64,000 bases of DNA from Pelecanus crispus (GCF_030463565.1 NC_134644.1:153165967-153229966), one strand, 5' to 3'. Shown: positions 10,984 to 26,600, numbered from the stretch's first letter. The notes: a model not told the origin generated them from the letters alone. Numbers and translations are program-made.

Positions 10984-13900
10984 TCTCTGGACAGCTGTTA
11001 GCAGGGCTAGTGTAAAAGCTGTTAATCAAAGTCCTTCTGTCTGCAGTTTTGGTAAAGGAACAATCAGTGTTTTAGAGATGATATTTATATTAAGGTGACA
11101 GCATTCACTGAAATGAAAACAAGACAAAATACCAACACTTACTAGGCTACAACTCGACCAGTGGGTCCTGCTATGCGAATAGTGCATCTGACACATGAAG
11201 AAAAGGCCAGTGCTACACTTGGCAGTACACGTCAACCTGGTTTGAATGCCAATAACGGCCAAAATTATTATCCCCTTGATGAGAATAAAAAGCAGATTTA
11301 GGCAAGACTGAGAGATGAAGTAGGAATGTAAAATTATCAAAGTAACAATGGGCAGATATTTTATTGATCCCCCATTTTGGTTTTGGTTAATTAGCACTTT
11401 AGCTGCAGCATTCCTGAATAGTGGCAGACAGCTGCCTTGAAGATGAGGAAGAGTCATTTATATCAGGCACCATCTCCCAGGGACCAGCACACTGAGAATG
11501 CTGCTGCATGGGAAGCAACTTGGTTAAGAAGCTTGGGGACTTTTCAAGTGCCTTCTTACGGTCTACCACACACTGGAAATGACACAAAGACAAAGATTTT
11601 CCTTATTTATCAGTTTCTTAGCCCATATTCTGATTCCATACCAACTTGCAAGCTATGATTTTTCTGTTTTGGAGTCTGAACTCAAGACCTGCTTACTCTC
11701 AGATCTGCTAACTTGGACCTTCAGAAGCCTTAGCTACCACCTGCCATGTGCCTCAGGCATCAGTGCACACATTTACACAGCTGCATGCAGGAACAAGCGA
11801 GTCCTGTCCTTCACTGTGTTTTGGCTGTACAAGCCCAACTCCCTGGAAGCCAGTAGCTCTGGCTCTCTAGGAATGGCCCTGGGGTAAGATGGCACTTCAC
11901 CAATAGATAACTTTATTCCTCACTGGCAAAGATACAAGCTGGAGAAAAAACGTTTTTGTACATATCCTGATGCACTTTGGCCATTGAAAAAAAGCTGGAG
12001 CTAAGAAGAGTAGATCTCAGAGTGAGCTAAGAAGTGTCTGGGTCACACAAAGGGAACCAGGCCACCAAATCAGCTAAAAACCACATCTCAAATCTGTCCC
12101 CTAAATGCGTGAGCCAGGAGCTAGACAAGGAAATGTTGAGTGTAGACATACAGGTGACATATTCCTGCCAGCACTTTAAAAAACCTTAAACCAAAAAAAC
12201 CCTGTTGGCACAGCTCTCAACTCTGAAAGTCTTGGTAAGATGAAAAGGAAAAAAACAAAAAGAGCATGAGAATGCCCATTTCAGAATTCTGTGAACTATG
12301 TTCATTTCTAACCCAGGATTTCTTGTTTTCAATTAGCATGCTGAGGTATCAGAAAAGATCACAGTATCTGTACAGCTGTAGGGCTAGTATTCTTTAGTTA
12401 CACAGTTGGGTAACTAAGAACTTATTTTTATATAGTAATTGTTTTCTTCACCTGCTTAGGCATAGTTTTTCTTTCCTTGTTTTCTTTAAGAATGATCCAT
12501 AAACTGAGAGCAGAACCAAGCTGCCTCCCCATGACTTTTCCACATCTAATATATGTCTGGTTTATAGTTGAAATGTGAGCAGATGCCTTAGGCAGTAGAT
12601 TCAGAATAATCTGGCATATAGTTTTCTCCCTCCCTCAACGGTTTTGCTTTCCTAACCAGTGTTGATTAACAAACTTAATTGTGACAGCTGGGTGTCGATG
12701 CAGTTCAGCAAGCCACACTTACAGCGTGAGATGGATACTCGGGCTGTCTTCAGAAATCTAATTTAGGTGAAACTCAGAGGGTCAAAATTAAGAGTCTGTT
12801 TAATTGTACTTAATCAAAAGAGATAGGAGGCCCTCCAGGGTAATTCTAATTTAAGATCCTATGGAAAGTCATTTTGAGCACCTTTCACTATGAGCTGCAT
12901 AGGAGGCCTACGGCTTCCAAGGTAGGCCATGCAAATAGCTCCCGAAACGACAATGCCACCTTCTGGATAAGACATAAAAGAAGAATCATTGCTTATTCCC
13001 TTCAGTACTTCCTGCTCCCAGAAAACATCTGGGAAAGTCTCTTTCCTCGGACCTGAATAACAATGAGTTTGAACGCAAAAATGTGGGGGAAGGAAAAATT
13101 TACCCACTGAAGCTTCTCTACCCTCTCATGCAAACCTCAGGACTTTGGAGTAACATCATGACTGACCTTGGCCTTTGTGACAGATCACGGCATGAGGGTT
13201 GGCTGTATTTCTGCTCTCAGACAGCTATCTGAGTTTCACTTGCAGACAAGCAAGATGCCACCTGGCTGCTAGACCCCTGCGACAGCGTTGCCCCAGTGTC
13301 CCTGCCTTGTTTCAGCGTCTGGACCTCATTTAGTTAGGTCCTATCTGCACTGCTAAATAAAACTTGCCAGTTCCAGTTCTCAGGCACGGAGACCCAGTAG
13401 CATGGCTTGCTTTGCACCTGCATACCCAAACTCTCTTCCTTCCTCCCTTCCCCTCCTGAAATAAGATTGCCTCTCCCATACTGCTGGGAATGAGGGCTGG
13501 TCTATGCTATCCCCAAAGCATTTCCTGGGAGAGCACCGTCTATCATGGGTTAAAACCATAGCAGGGGCCATGCCAGTGATGGCACATTACGCATGGTGCA
13601 AGCCAGGGCTTTAGGGTATGGCCTGTCCTTGCTTACAGATACAGCCTGGCCACCTTTACACATGGCGTTGTAGAGCCAGATGGGAATTCAAGGGGATGAT
13701 AAAAGGATAGATCAGTCCATTCCAAATTGGGAACACAGCACCTTCCTTGCCAGATTTGAAGCCTGTTCCTTTACTCCATGTGGTCTTAAATAAATGCTTA
13801 AATAAATGGAGATCTGTTAAGGAAGAAAGGCTGAAGTCAACAAGAATTTCAGGAATAAAAAGCTGTTGTAAGACAGCCAGGCTCCTAGGTACTGTGAGCA

Positions 13901-14120
13901 AAATTGGAGATTTTGGCCCCAAGGGTACAAGGGCCAATTCTCCCCTGCCCCAGGAGGGCCAAGCTATGTGGAATTAGAAGAAGCATCTGGGTTGTGTTGA
14001 AGAGCCACAATGTGTGCTGCCACCACAGGAGAGATGGGAGGTGTGGGTGTTGGAGGGGGCACTAGAAAGGGCTACAGCACGTACCCTGCCCCCCATCAGC
14101 AGGAGGTGTAAGAGCCCCTC
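10984..14120. other. Intergenic, nothing recognised
   Basis: No exon, RNA gene or repeat recognised. The longest open frames (143 codons on the minus strand at 11026-11457, 102 codons on the plus at 11579-11887) have no familiar motif and no supporting splice structure. Confidence 0.5.
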
Positions 14121-14645
14121 ATAGAATCATAGAATGCTTTGGGTTGGAAGGGACCTTTAGAGGTCATCTAGCCCAACCCCCCTGCAGTGAGCAGGGACAG
14201 CTTTAACCAGATCAGGGTGCTCAGAGCCCCATCCAACCTGACCTTGAATGTTGCCAGGGAGGGGGCCTCCACCACCTCTCTGGGCAACCTGTTCCAGTGC
14301 CTCACCTCACTCACTGTAAAAAATTTCTTTCTTATGTCTAGTCTCAGTCTACCCTCCTTTAGTTTAAATTCATTACTCCTGTCACAACAGGCCTTGCTGA
14401 AAAGATTGCCCCCATCCTTCCTGTAGGCCCCCTTTAAGTATTAAAAGGCTGCAATACGGTCTCCTCACAGCCTTCTCTTCTCCAGGCTGAACAACCCCAA
14501 CTCTCTCAGCCTGGCCTCATAGGAGAGGTGCTCCAGCCCTCAGATCATTTTTGTGGCCCTCCTCTGGACCCACTCCAGCAGGTCCATGTCCTTCTTGTGC
14601 TGAGGGCCCCAGAGCTGGATGCAGTGCTCCAGGTGAGGTCTCATG
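14121..14645 (-). mobile_element. CR1 LINE, 5'-truncated, antisense
   Basis: Starts with ATAGAATCATAGAATGCTTT at 14121, the reverse of a CR1 3' tail. It runs through the 3' end and reverse-transcriptase C-terminus in antisense (LFSLEKRRL region at about 14470-14500) to about 14645. It closely resembles the antisense copy at 41111-41371, so both belong to one subfamily. Confidence 0.93.
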
Positions 14646-17600
14646 GCCAATTAATCCCAATAACAAGAATAACATGAATGAACCAAGAAAAGTAATTAAA
14701 GCCTGAGGAGAGCATGGGGGAAAAAAAACCTACTAAGTAATTTTATTCATTCCTCTTTATCCCTTGGCCGCACCCAGAGTGTTGTCTTGTCTAGCTCAGC
14801 ACCTGTGAGATTGTCCCATCATCGTTTCAACAGATAAAAGAAATACACCAGCATGCAGGTGGTTTTTCCACATCAGACCTCAATATCACAACTGTTCCTA
14901 ACTGATTTTTGGAAGGGATGCAGTTACTTGTGTTTCAGGGCTGAAGCTGATCTCCAAGCACCAGAGACAAGGATAAGCTCTTTTGGTGTGGGAGGTTATC
15001 TTGCTCCTACCTACCAAAGAATGTCAGGTACTTTCTTCCGAAGCATTTAGCAGGGGTACTTGTCAAACCAAGGTGAAACAAGAGGCTGGGATCCAGGCTG
15101 GTGACTGCCATGGTCTTTGAGGTTAGCCTTAATCTTGCTGCTGATCTGCAGTCTTTAAGGATGACAAATAATGAAATGAGATGGCGTAAAGATCAAATTT
15201 ATAAGCCTGCAATTGACATCCTCTTTCTTTCTCAAGTTCCCTTACACCCAAATGTGGTTTTGGTTTTTATTTTACTACCCTATTACTTACTGAGCACATG
15301 TATCCAGGTCGTAACTATTAATATATCTTGAGTTGTTCAAGACAAATTCTTCTCTGAAAAAAAAAAAAAAAAAAAAAAGCATGGTCCTGGGTAGAGGCCA
15401 AGAAGAAAATGGCAAATTGGAAGGAAACAGCTCACAATTCATGCAGAAAAGGAAAGTTAAGGGATAAGTGCCTGCCTTGCAAGGCTCCACAATGGGCCAT
15501 TGTCAAATGATGCCAAATCCTGTACATCATCTCCCCTGGAAGTGAACAAAATTGAATTTGTTTTAAGAAGAACTATTACCCAAAGCTCTGCAGGGGTAGA
15601 AGAAGCTGGAAGAAGCTGTGATGTAGTCATCTCCCACTGAGCCTTCACTGGAACTTTCTTTTGTCGGGAGAAGAGCTCAAGCCAGCCTCAGAGGAACCGC
15701 TTACTGGGAATGTGAAACCACACAGATCCCTTGAGATCTTCAGGGATGATGGGCTGAGTTAGATGGTGATCAACATGTAGCCAGGACTGGGTTTTTTAGA
15801 AGTGTTTAGATATCTCACTAAAAGGAAAATGCAGGTACCAATAATGACTAATGAAATGGTGGTGAGGAGGAGCTAGAAGGACTCTTAGGCTCTTGAGTGA
15901 TATGGAGGCACCATGAGCTGTGGGACAAGACCTGCCATTTAATTATGTACCAGTACATACAACAATACCAGTTGGTACTGAGTTATGTTATACCCAGCAA
16001 ACCCTTTCAGTGCAGCATCTGAGAAGTGCCCTCTGGCAAATGCTCCATTCCTCTGGCAGAGTGGGACTCCCCAGGGCAGGTAAATAAAACTATCCATTGG
16101 TATCTGCATAAAAGAGGCACATTATCTCCCTCTGATGGGTGTTCCTGTGAGAAGAGACTGTTCCAGCTTTTGCATCTGATGACACCAGACAGATTTGGAG
16201 GCTGTTGATCCCCATTAGGTATTGGGCTCTCCTCCTACCCTGGCACCAGGCTCTCTTCCCTGCTGCATGGGTCACATAAATGCCTAATCTGGGGTTATGC
16301 ATGCCCCACGTGGTACAACATCAACTTTACCACCACCTCCCCTAGCTCCCTGCACTGTGTTTCACAGTGCCTTCACCTAGGATTTTCCCTCTGCCTTGGT
16401 ACTAAACTTTGAGGGTGCTTTGCTGTCTGGCAGGTCTCTAGGGACAGGACTCATCTCACCTAATTTCAGTGGTCAGCCAGGTGGACGTGTGTATCTGAGT
16501 GGTTCGTTCTGGTCTCCCTATAGAGACAGTAGAAATGGTACTTTTAGAAACCAATTTATCTGACGTTTTAGATGTCTCCTTTAAGACGGAAATGGATCAT
16601 AGCTTAGCTGTGCCTATTCTTGTCACTGACTACAAAGGGAATAGCTTAGATGTACATCTAGTAAACTAAATCCCATTAATTGAGTCTTGCTATTGACTCA
16701 AATGGGCTTTTGACTGAAGCCTCCTACCTGACTCCAGCACAGAAGAGGCACCGCTGCAGCATCCAGTCCGAGGCCACTGGAGACGTACTGAACGCTACAG
16801 GACGGCAGCTGAAATAACCTCAGTGGTTACAGGGCAAGAGATGTCTTGAGCCACCCCAGCAGAGACGGCAAAGACATCTCTGGATATGTCTGAAATTGTA
16901 GGGGTTCAGGAGTTGTTTCTGGGGTGCAGAGTGAGAGCCCTCTCCCAAAGACAAGTGGCTGCAGCCTTTCTTCTCTCAGGTAGCTAATTCTGCCTTGGTC
17001 TGTTTTTTAAAAGCTTGCCAAGACAGCTGTATTTCTCAGTCTTTCACCTATAGCATGAGCACGAGATGCTGGAGAGTGAGATTGAGTTTCCCCTCACTCC
17101 TGAAAGATTTCACACCCAAATCTCTTGCTGAGCAGGTAAAGGGCCTCCACAAGGCAGCTCTGAGGCATGTGATGGAAAAGGCATTTTCCCAGCCTCTCTG
17201 AAACTGCGTGGCTGGGCAGCCAAGGCAGAGACGGACAGACGTGTGGGAGTGCTGGTTGAGCTGAGGGGTTAGGCGTGCCTGGGTTCTGGTCCTGGATCTG
17301 AAGAATCTTTCTGTATTTTTTATTTCACCAGCTGCTGAATAAAATACACATCAACATCCCTGGGCAGAGACTGTCCACCTCTCACATACCACCCCACTCA
17401 CAACAGGGAAACAGGCTTCAAGTCCTTTATTTTCCTCTAATGCAAACTAAACCCCATGTCTCCACCATGCTTTCCGCAAGTGACATGGCCTTCACACATA
17501 AGAAGCCTACATCTGTTGTCTGAAAGAATACCTCTTCTTCTAATCTCCCTAAATCTTCCAATTTCTTCTTTTCTTTACTATTAACTATTATTTTAATTCT

Positions 17601-20600
17601 AAAATCCTATAATTTTATCCCTCTGATGCATGTTCACTCCAGTTGGAGATAAATTATCAGTTAGCGATGCGGCTAACCCACAGACATGGTGCCCACTGGG
17701 AGTCTTTCAAGTCTGCATGTTGTACTAAAAGATATCCTCCAGCATGAGAGGAGACCAGTGGCTTCATAAAGGAATTTCAGAGGGGGGTTCTGTGACCTAA
17801 ATATGCCCCATCCCTTCTCACATTCATCTCTTTTCCTTTGTACTCAGAGGAAGAGGAAATGATCATGGCATCCAAACCAGATTTGTGCAGGTATGTTGGT
17901 AAACAATGAAGATAATTGTGCCTTGGAGAGTGGATTTGTGCAGGTTTATTTGTATACATGTTATCTCTAAAGCTGCTGAAATTAAGCTATAAGCCATTAT
18001 TTCTACCTGTGCTTCTCTGCCTGGCCATTTGCCTGGCCATTTTCTGGCTCTGCTATCAACGTTCAGTTGAACTAGCTATTATTTAACTTGCACCTTATTT
18101 TGAACCCTATCTTGTAGAAAAGATACTGCCTAAAGGAAGGAACTGGAATTTGCAAGTTAGTCTCTGTGATTTCAGCACAAGCTGAGAACACAGAAAACCA
18201 ACCCAGGAATTGTACTGTCTTTTTTAAAACAATTTATTGTTTAAACCTGAGGACCCCACCCTGGAGATGTCTGTCTCAGATCCTTATTTCATCAAAGTCA
18301 ACAACAAAATTCCTGTTGACTGATGCAGTTAAAACTGTACCCGGTGGACTTCTGTCCATTGACTTTTAAGGATTTGTCACTTGGGAATGGAAAAAAGTAT
18401 GCAAAGTTGGGGTTTTTTTTATATGGTGACTATTCAGATGAATAACACAAAAGGACACTTTCTTGAATGCCTTCCCTCTAGTAAAACTCCCATTTCTGTT
18501 AAAACTTATCTTTAAGGTTTAGCAGAGAAAGGAGGGCAGGACTCGGTGCCAGTCAGGGTGAGTAGAGGAGGGGCCAGATTCAGCAATGGTGTGACACCAG
18601 TTTGCTGGCTCCACTCCAGAGTTCGAAGAGCAGCCCTTAAACATGCTTTTGGTTTAGGGCAGTGCACTGCAGAGCACTTCCATAAAAGTTTTATTACCTG
18701 CTATTAAACCAGTGTTGACAACAGCTGTTGAGTGTAATGTATTATCTATACTAAAACGCTGGATTTCTCCAGAATTTAACAAAGGTAAACAAAGCATTAT
18801 GCTGAGAGGGGTAGACGATTTCCAGGCTGGCTGAGGATGAGGCCACCGAAAGAAGTGGTCAGCTGAGGATGACTGATGGGGAGGAAGATCTGCAGCCTCT
18901 GCTCTGAGTCACTGGGGGCCCTGCAGAGCTGCAGGAAACTGGTGGGAGATAAGAGGCTTGCCTTGTGCACTGAAGAGTGGCAGGAAACCAAAATGTAAAA
19001 GGCTTTATCTCCACTAAAGCCTCCTATTTCCTATGTTAAAAGGTTTGCTCCCTACAATAAATTTCAATTTTAATGGTGCTCTGAATCTTTTTGCTTTCCC
19101 TGGCCTAGGAAAGGGCAAGTGGAGAGTTATCAATACAGTTTGTTCCCTACTAATTAGTTCTGAGGGCTCTGCCTCGCCTGTGGAGAAAGGGTTTAGGTTC
19201 TCCTTCTCACCCTTGCAGAAAATAGTGGTTTTGTACTGGAGGATCAATTTATTCCACTGCAGATCATAGCATACTCCAAGTAAAAAAAAAACGAGCTCCA
19301 CATTAGATGCTTGTGCTAAGTGTTATTGGCACACGACAGCAGACCCACAGGCTGGCGGCAGCCTCTCCTGCCAGCGCGCGCGCGGCCCTTGCCTGCTTGG
19401 CTGCCTGTCCGTGGCAGCCTCAGCAGTCACGCTCCCAGGCACATGATGTGCAGGACGGGGATGAACTTCAGGTTGGATTATTTCACTCTTCAGGTGCAAG
19501 GCACTGTGGAAAGCATGGCTGCAACCAGACACTCAGCCATCACAGTGCTTCTCTGAAAAGCCTTTTGCTTAACTGTGCTACATCCACTGCTTTTTTCCAG
19601 CTATAACAGAGCATTATTTAGTGATGGGCTTTTATGCTTCTCTCTGAGTTTTTTCTGTTCTACCTTTCCCTGATGTTCAGGATTATGTTTATGCGTATAC
19701 TGCATTTGACAGACAGAAGTCAGACATATGCATACACAGGCACAGTGAAGACACCAGTGTACAGACAGGCTATGGAGTGAAATGAGTCTGTTCAGTGGGG
19801 TCCTGGCACCCTCGCTTCCATCCTCTGGCTCTGATGGCACTTTTCCCTTCAGTAGATACAAGATGCATCACTGTCCCAGTTAGTCTTGTTATGTGACCAC
19901 TAGACTACATGGATTTATTTATATTTTGACTGTTTTCTTGGAAGAGAATCCCATATTAACATTTTTAAAAGAATCAGTACTTATAAACGAGACCCATGAA
20001 ATCATGAGAGAAAAAGAAAGACAGGGAAGGCAAACAAGAGAAACTTCTGCAGTCTGCTCAGGCTGCATTACTTTCTGCTCAGTCATTCATCTCACACACA
20101 GAAAAGGCTAAATCCCAAGATCTACAAACCACTGATGTTAAGATGGTGCAGTTGTTTCACAAGCACTGACCTCTGCTAATTGCAGCAACCAATTTCACTT
20201 CTCACCAGTGTCTCCTGGCCTATGAGGCAAGAGTGATGGTGTACAACACATATGCAGTACTGGACTGGATTTCAGCTCTGGTTTTAACTTCCAAGAGTTT
20301 GGGGATCAAAAACCTCAGAAACGCAGTCATAGTACGGACATTCAATGTGTAACATGTTTCAGACTGATAAATATCTGGGCTATAACATCAGTGGCTGCTT
20401 GGCTGAAATTGCCTCAAAGCTTTGCTCACAAGGCAAATGCCAAGTCACTACTTTCATCACTGAAAATTGCATGAGTATTGCGCCTTCATCATCATGTTTA
20501 GATAACTAAAACTGATTTCACAAACTCTTTTCTTAACACTGAACTGAAGTTGCTGGAGACAAGCTTAAGGCTGGCTTGATAGCCCTGGGCAGTAAAGTCT

Positions 20601-23600
20601 TCCTTTTACCCACTAAGTAGTAACGCAAGCATCCCCACACTGCCTCTGGATGCTGGTAGACTGTAAACCACTTACGCTATTTCCAGAAAACACCTCAGGA
20701 GCAGTCTTGCACTAAAACCTTGGCTCTAGACCTCCTGAATGCAACAGAAGTCAATAGGACTGTTTGTAGCTATTGGGACTTTGGATGTATTCATGAATTG
20801 TTAAAGCTGAGACAGGAAACGTGATTTCCAGATGCTGTACAGTAGCCATATAAAATATTGTCCACATATTTCCTTAGAGCCAAGAATATCTTTTATATGT
20901 TAATAAAATTAATAGCAAGTCAGAAAGTATAAACACTCACTGAAGGAACTGAAGCTCTGTGTCAAGAGGGAGTATAACTGGTTCAGTTTTCTCTAAATGG
21001 AGAAGTAATTCTCTGTGGATAGACCATGAGAGGTTTCAGAGGTTTCTAAAGGGATTGATATGGTGCCTGTAACTGGAAGGACTGTACTCAGTGACCCTTC
21101 TGGGATGCCTGCCTTTCACAGACTCCTTGTGAAATCATTGAGTTGTCATTGAAGTCATATCTAAGTACACTAAACACATTCCTGTGCACCGCAGTTCCCA
21201 ATTTAGGAAAAAAAAAAAAAATACTACTGTCACACCTCAGAGCACAGACCTTTTCTGCGTACCCTGCTGTTGTGCTTAGAGGGTGCTTCCCAAAACCAGA
21301 ATCCAATTAAAAATTGCTATACACATTTTTAGTATTTTCTGCACCTTTTCCTGCTCACCTTTCTGCTGCTCCAATGGATGCTAAGGCTGGTGGTTGCATT
21401 CTAGTGTTGGTGGGGGAGTTTCCAGTACCTGGAGTGCCTCTCTGGAGGAGTATGATGTTCATGTTGATGGTTTCTCTCTCCAAGATCCACCTGGGGTCAT
21501 CCTTTGCTAACACACTCTTGCACCTTTGTTCTTTCTTCACCGGTCTGCAGCTCCATGTTGTATCCAAATTTACTGTAAATGGTGCCTTTTACATACGTTA
21601 GATACTACTTCTTGTTCTCTTCATTACCCCTAAACCCAGTTTTCTCCAGCTCCGGCTCTGTATTTCTTTAACTGACCATTAGGGAACTGTTTATAGCTAG
21701 AGGGTCTTCAGTGACAGCCTGCGCCCCATCTCTTATCAGTCCTTATGTGTGGTCCTCTACGCTGCATCCTGTGTCCCTACTCAAGACCTCTGCTGTCGCA
21801 CCAGGTCTGTATTTCTCTGCGCTACATCCTAGTGTTGGAGTGGTAGATACCTCATTCAGTGCAGAATAATTGCTTGTTACTGCCTGGTATCCACCTAAAG
21901 CTAGGGCTGTGTCACAAAAAGCAAAAGATATTAGCCATAGACACTTGAACAATTAGAGAACTTGTTGTAGCAGCTAAACTAAGTAAAACAGAGCTGCAGG
22001 CGGGTCAGGGAGAGTTCAGACAGGGCAAGCCTGACCAGCCTCTGTCCTGAGGCCTTGGAGATTCGTATCAAAGCTTATGTCCTGTTACTAGTGATAGCAA
22101 TGCTGTAGTACAGGGCTACACAATTACACAGTCCCCTGATGTCCCAGTGCTGTGGTCTGGGGATGTGCTGCCTGTGTCAGTGAAAGCAGAGCAAGAGCAA
22201 AAACAAAAGCAGAAGCAGATGTGGTTGTTTTTCCCGTTAAGACAATGTGAGACCAACATTATGCTCAGAAACTGCCTCTGCTGTAAATATTGAAGATCAA
22301 AATGATGCTGGGAAAAACAGTCATGTTAAGGCTCTGGAATGACTCCACAAAACCTGTAGGCAAATGCCTCCATAACCTAGAGGGTGCAGATGACTTGGAA
22401 AAAACATCTCAAGTACCACAGCCTACAAAGTCCTGAGGCACCAGGCCTCCAGTTTACTGGAGTTTGCTCTGCAACCTCTCCTCCCATGTTTGTAAGTCAG
22501 CCATCAAAACAAAAAATGCTATAAAACAAACTGGAGGAAGATTAGGAAAATGGTTCCTCCAAAACATAGCTCTGAGGAGCCTAAAGCCATGGTTTATCTC
22601 CCACACCCACATTTTATGTAAAATGTGTCTGGCTGAAGGAATTACTTTTACCAGCCTCCCCCCAGGGCTGTGAGAGCACCCTGTGCTTGGCACCGTGGTG
22701 GTGGTAGATGGGTGCTGGCACGCAGGAGGCTTCGCATGGCAGCAGGTGACTGGCAGGGCTGGAAGCTCTCCTTCACACTGGTGGAAAGGTTTCTGAGTAA
22801 CATGGCATTTTGTGCCATAGGCTGGGGGCAGCCTCTTCTAATACTGGGTATTAAACATTTACATAACAAAAATAAAGGAATGTAATAGCTGAATACACGA
22901 TATCCTGGTTTTTATAGAAAGGAAAACCACAGCTATGTTGTGCAGCCAAACACGTTCTGCAGCCAGACCAAAAATATGAAGATTGCCTCTCTGAGCCAGC
23001 TATTGTGTTTTAAAGCAAGGGGACAAAGATTTACAATTCTGACTCTGATCTGTGAAAGCTTGTCTTCCTACAGTGTCAGGGTCAGATGAAATGCAACACT
23101 TCCATAATGGGTGTTTCTCCACCGACCATGAGAAACATCTTAAACCAAGTACTTGTCACTGTAATGTTTGCCATACCCTACCTTTGACTCATCCGAGACA
23201 GATCTGTATCTCCCACCACAGTAGTCATAGCTATCAGCAGAGACATTTTTTAAGTTCCTCTCATTTTGTTATTTGTCAGACACAACCATTAAGGGATCAT
23301 TAGCACATAAATGCTACTCAAAATCATGTTCTGATGCCACTAGATGGGCTTACTTCAACTTTTACCTATACCCTTGCATTTTTATGTTTACCTGAGGAAC
23401 TGTGCTATACAGACCTTACTCAATTCCCTTTAAATTTAAAGCTAAGTCTTTCTTATAAGTTAAAGGGAAGAAAATCAGCCCAGAAGAAGCCTTATAAAAA
23501 CCTGAGCAGAGAGCTGAGAAAAGGACTAGCAGAGAAAGCTCATACGAGCATATCTGCAAATTCCCTTCTGTAATTATTTTGGTATCAGGAAAAGACAAGC

Positions 23601-26600
23601 CTGCTTCTTGTTCACAAAGTCAGCATGTGACCCTTTGGAATGCTCGCAGGTCATTTTTACCCACTCTATATTGGGTTTGATATTGTGTTTGAACAACCTC
23701 TTGTTCCTCAAAGTGAAGCATATAAATCTGTGTGCAATTTCAGGTCAAGTTAGGCTGAGCTGTGTCATACTGCCAATAAAAGTAAGCTGTGGTATACCCA
23801 GGACTAGCTCTCATTAGTTCTCTGATCCAGTAACCACATAGTTGTATGGATCCGGGGCTGGCAAAAGGTGGAGTTCGGAATACATGGGCACAGGCTAAGG
23901 GCAGGGAGGAACCACCTCCCCTGGCAGCAGCTTGGACCCAGGCTGCAGAGCTGCACCCTAAGCACAGGTCTGCCCTGGGATTTCAGTCTTGTGCCAGGGA
24001 CCTGTGCTGGCTTCAAGCACCACACTTCAGAGCTGCCCAGCTGGAGCAGCTTGCATGTATCTTCTTAGCAGTAGAGCATAGCCTTGGTGCATGTGTACCC
24101 TTAATCCCTGTTAACTTCCTCTACAAACATCGAATTCCCCATCATGCAACTGCTAACAGTTATCCTCACTCATCACAGGTGTCAGTCAGGTTTTAAGCAG
24201 TAAAGCTGCATTAGCATCTGAAGATTTAGTTAAGCCTGCCCACTACTGCCTAGGTCCTACCTGGATCCACAAACTAGGTGATCCTCTGCCTACGTTGGCA
24301 GAGGGGCATAGACTACGAAGCGTTTTCAGAATGTGCTACCCATACAGTTAAGTGTCCTCTATTCTGTGTGTAACCAGGCCAGGGCAGTGCTGTACAGCTG
24401 TGGAGACCAGTGCTCTAGGCACTGCTTCCACAAATCCTGGGGTTACTTCTGCCTCTACACTTACTTAATTGTTCACATGCACAGCTTCAACCTCACAATG
24501 CACACAATTGCTTGTTCTGTGCTTTGTAGCAACATGTGCTTACACATCTGTAGGTCCTATTGCCTAGAGCTAAGTCCAGAGAGCAGACGGTCTCCAGCTG
24601 TATCATTGTGTGCTCTGGTTTCATCCATCTTTCCTGAGCTGAACCGTGCCTGTTCAAGTAGGGGGTCTCAGGGTAGGCAAGAGGCTGGCAGGGAAACTGA
24701 GCAACAGAGCAGAAAAGCAGCACTGTCATTGTAGGATGCAGCCTTTTCCCACCAAGAACTGCTGCAACAGTCCTAAGCGTGGAGTTAGACATAACATTCC
24801 CTTAAAGGGGTGGGTTTGGTTATGGCTTTGAAGGTGAGCCATTCTGGGCACTGGGCTATGTAAGAAATGTGGTGGGAACTTTGCTGTCCTGGGCAATTGT
24901 ATCTTCCTGGCAGAGGGGATCCCTGCAGCCTCAGCTGGGAAGGGAGCTTTGCGTTGCTTGTCTCCATGTGAAGAGGCTGGTGTGATTGAGTCACTTGTTC
25001 CTACTGAGCAACCTTACTGGTGCATGACTGATTTATGCCACTATGTCTGCTGTGCCTCACATAAAAAGCATGAGTTTAATCACTTTAGTAAGCTCTGTTA
25101 AAAATTAGGCCATAGTATCTGACCTGACATTTCTATCATTATTTTCTATACTTAGTCCTTACGCGCAATTCATTGATTATAATAGACTTAGGACCAGGTA
25201 CTGTGAACGTGAAATCCAAACAACTTAGAAACCCGTGGGCATGATCCATTGATTGTGGTGATATTTGCTCTGATAGAGTGCAGTGTGTTCTCTGCTTGTA
25301 GTTGAAGAAAGAAGAAATTGCCATTACGGTGCTCAGGCAGCATATCACACATACTAGGAATTTCACCCACTCTCAGACAAGGCCTGAAACCGAAACAAGC
25401 CACAGCATCTCTGGCTTTGACATGGCATCACAATGAACACAGTTTGGGACCCTTGGTGGTTCAGAAGATGTTTTTGGATCACTGCTGACCAGCTGCTGTT
25501 ATAACCTGCAGTCATTGTGCATCCTGCAGCCCGAGTCATTACAGTTTCTTCTGTGTACAAGGAACTTCCACTTTCTAAGGGGTATGTCACTGTCGAAGCC
25601 TTAGCCTGACCCTGAAGTTTTGCAAGGCTCAGTGGCTCATACATATTCCAGGCAAAAAACCTCCAGCCCTTTGTCCTTGGTTCAGTAAGTTAGTCATTCT
25701 TTCTTGTATGTACAGCTACAGTATCGCAAGTGCTTTATTACAAGAATAGTGAGAATTTGAGGAATTAGTAGTAGTACAAAACGTGCATTTATAGAAGAGC
25801 TTGTAGAGGAAGGTGCAGCTTCAGTCAGCAATAACAACATTTGCAATTTATTTGTTTGAAATGCATTGAAAAACTGGAATTGGTTTGCTTGTTGATGTTC
25901 CCAGACGTGTTAAGATGGCATTGAAGGAAGACAGAGAAGGAAGCACAGAACATCACAAAGTTGTAACTTTACTAAAACTGTGCATTACAAACTTGGAAAT
26001 GGTATTTGGACTGTAACTTGAAATGAACTAACTTGAAATATACTTAAAACATCCAAACATCCTTACCTTTGCCCTGCACAGATGAAATCCCAGAACCATC
26101 CCAATCCCAGAGCCATCCCATTTGTCTTGAGAGGGTGCTGACATCAGCATATTAAGCATAGAGAGGGAGGAAAAAGGAGAGAGAAAGAAATTATGACTCT
26201 GAAGAACTGATTTTTTTTCTTCTTTCTGTCTTCCCTGGGTGCAAGTGCCTACCTGCAGCCCTGAGACACTTCTGTGGGACTGAGTTTTGCACAGCCACAT
26301 TCTTTGGATGGGAAAGACTGGCTTACATTTCTTTCCCTAAAAAGTGAGCCAGAAAGAAGCCATTGTGTGTATCTTTTGCCCAGTGGCCCAGTGGAGGGAG
26401 GCTTTGTTTCAGTTCCTTGCACTATCTAAGATGATTTAAATCCATTTTTCGTTTTCTTCCCCAGAAAATGCTTTCAGCACAGAGCAGCTCATGGAAGGGC
26501 TGAGGTGCAAAGGAGAAGCAATATGTTCTGGTGCTCCTGAGGCCAGGTCATTACAGCCATGGCAGTAAGAGGCAGCATCACACATGTGGGATTTGGACAC

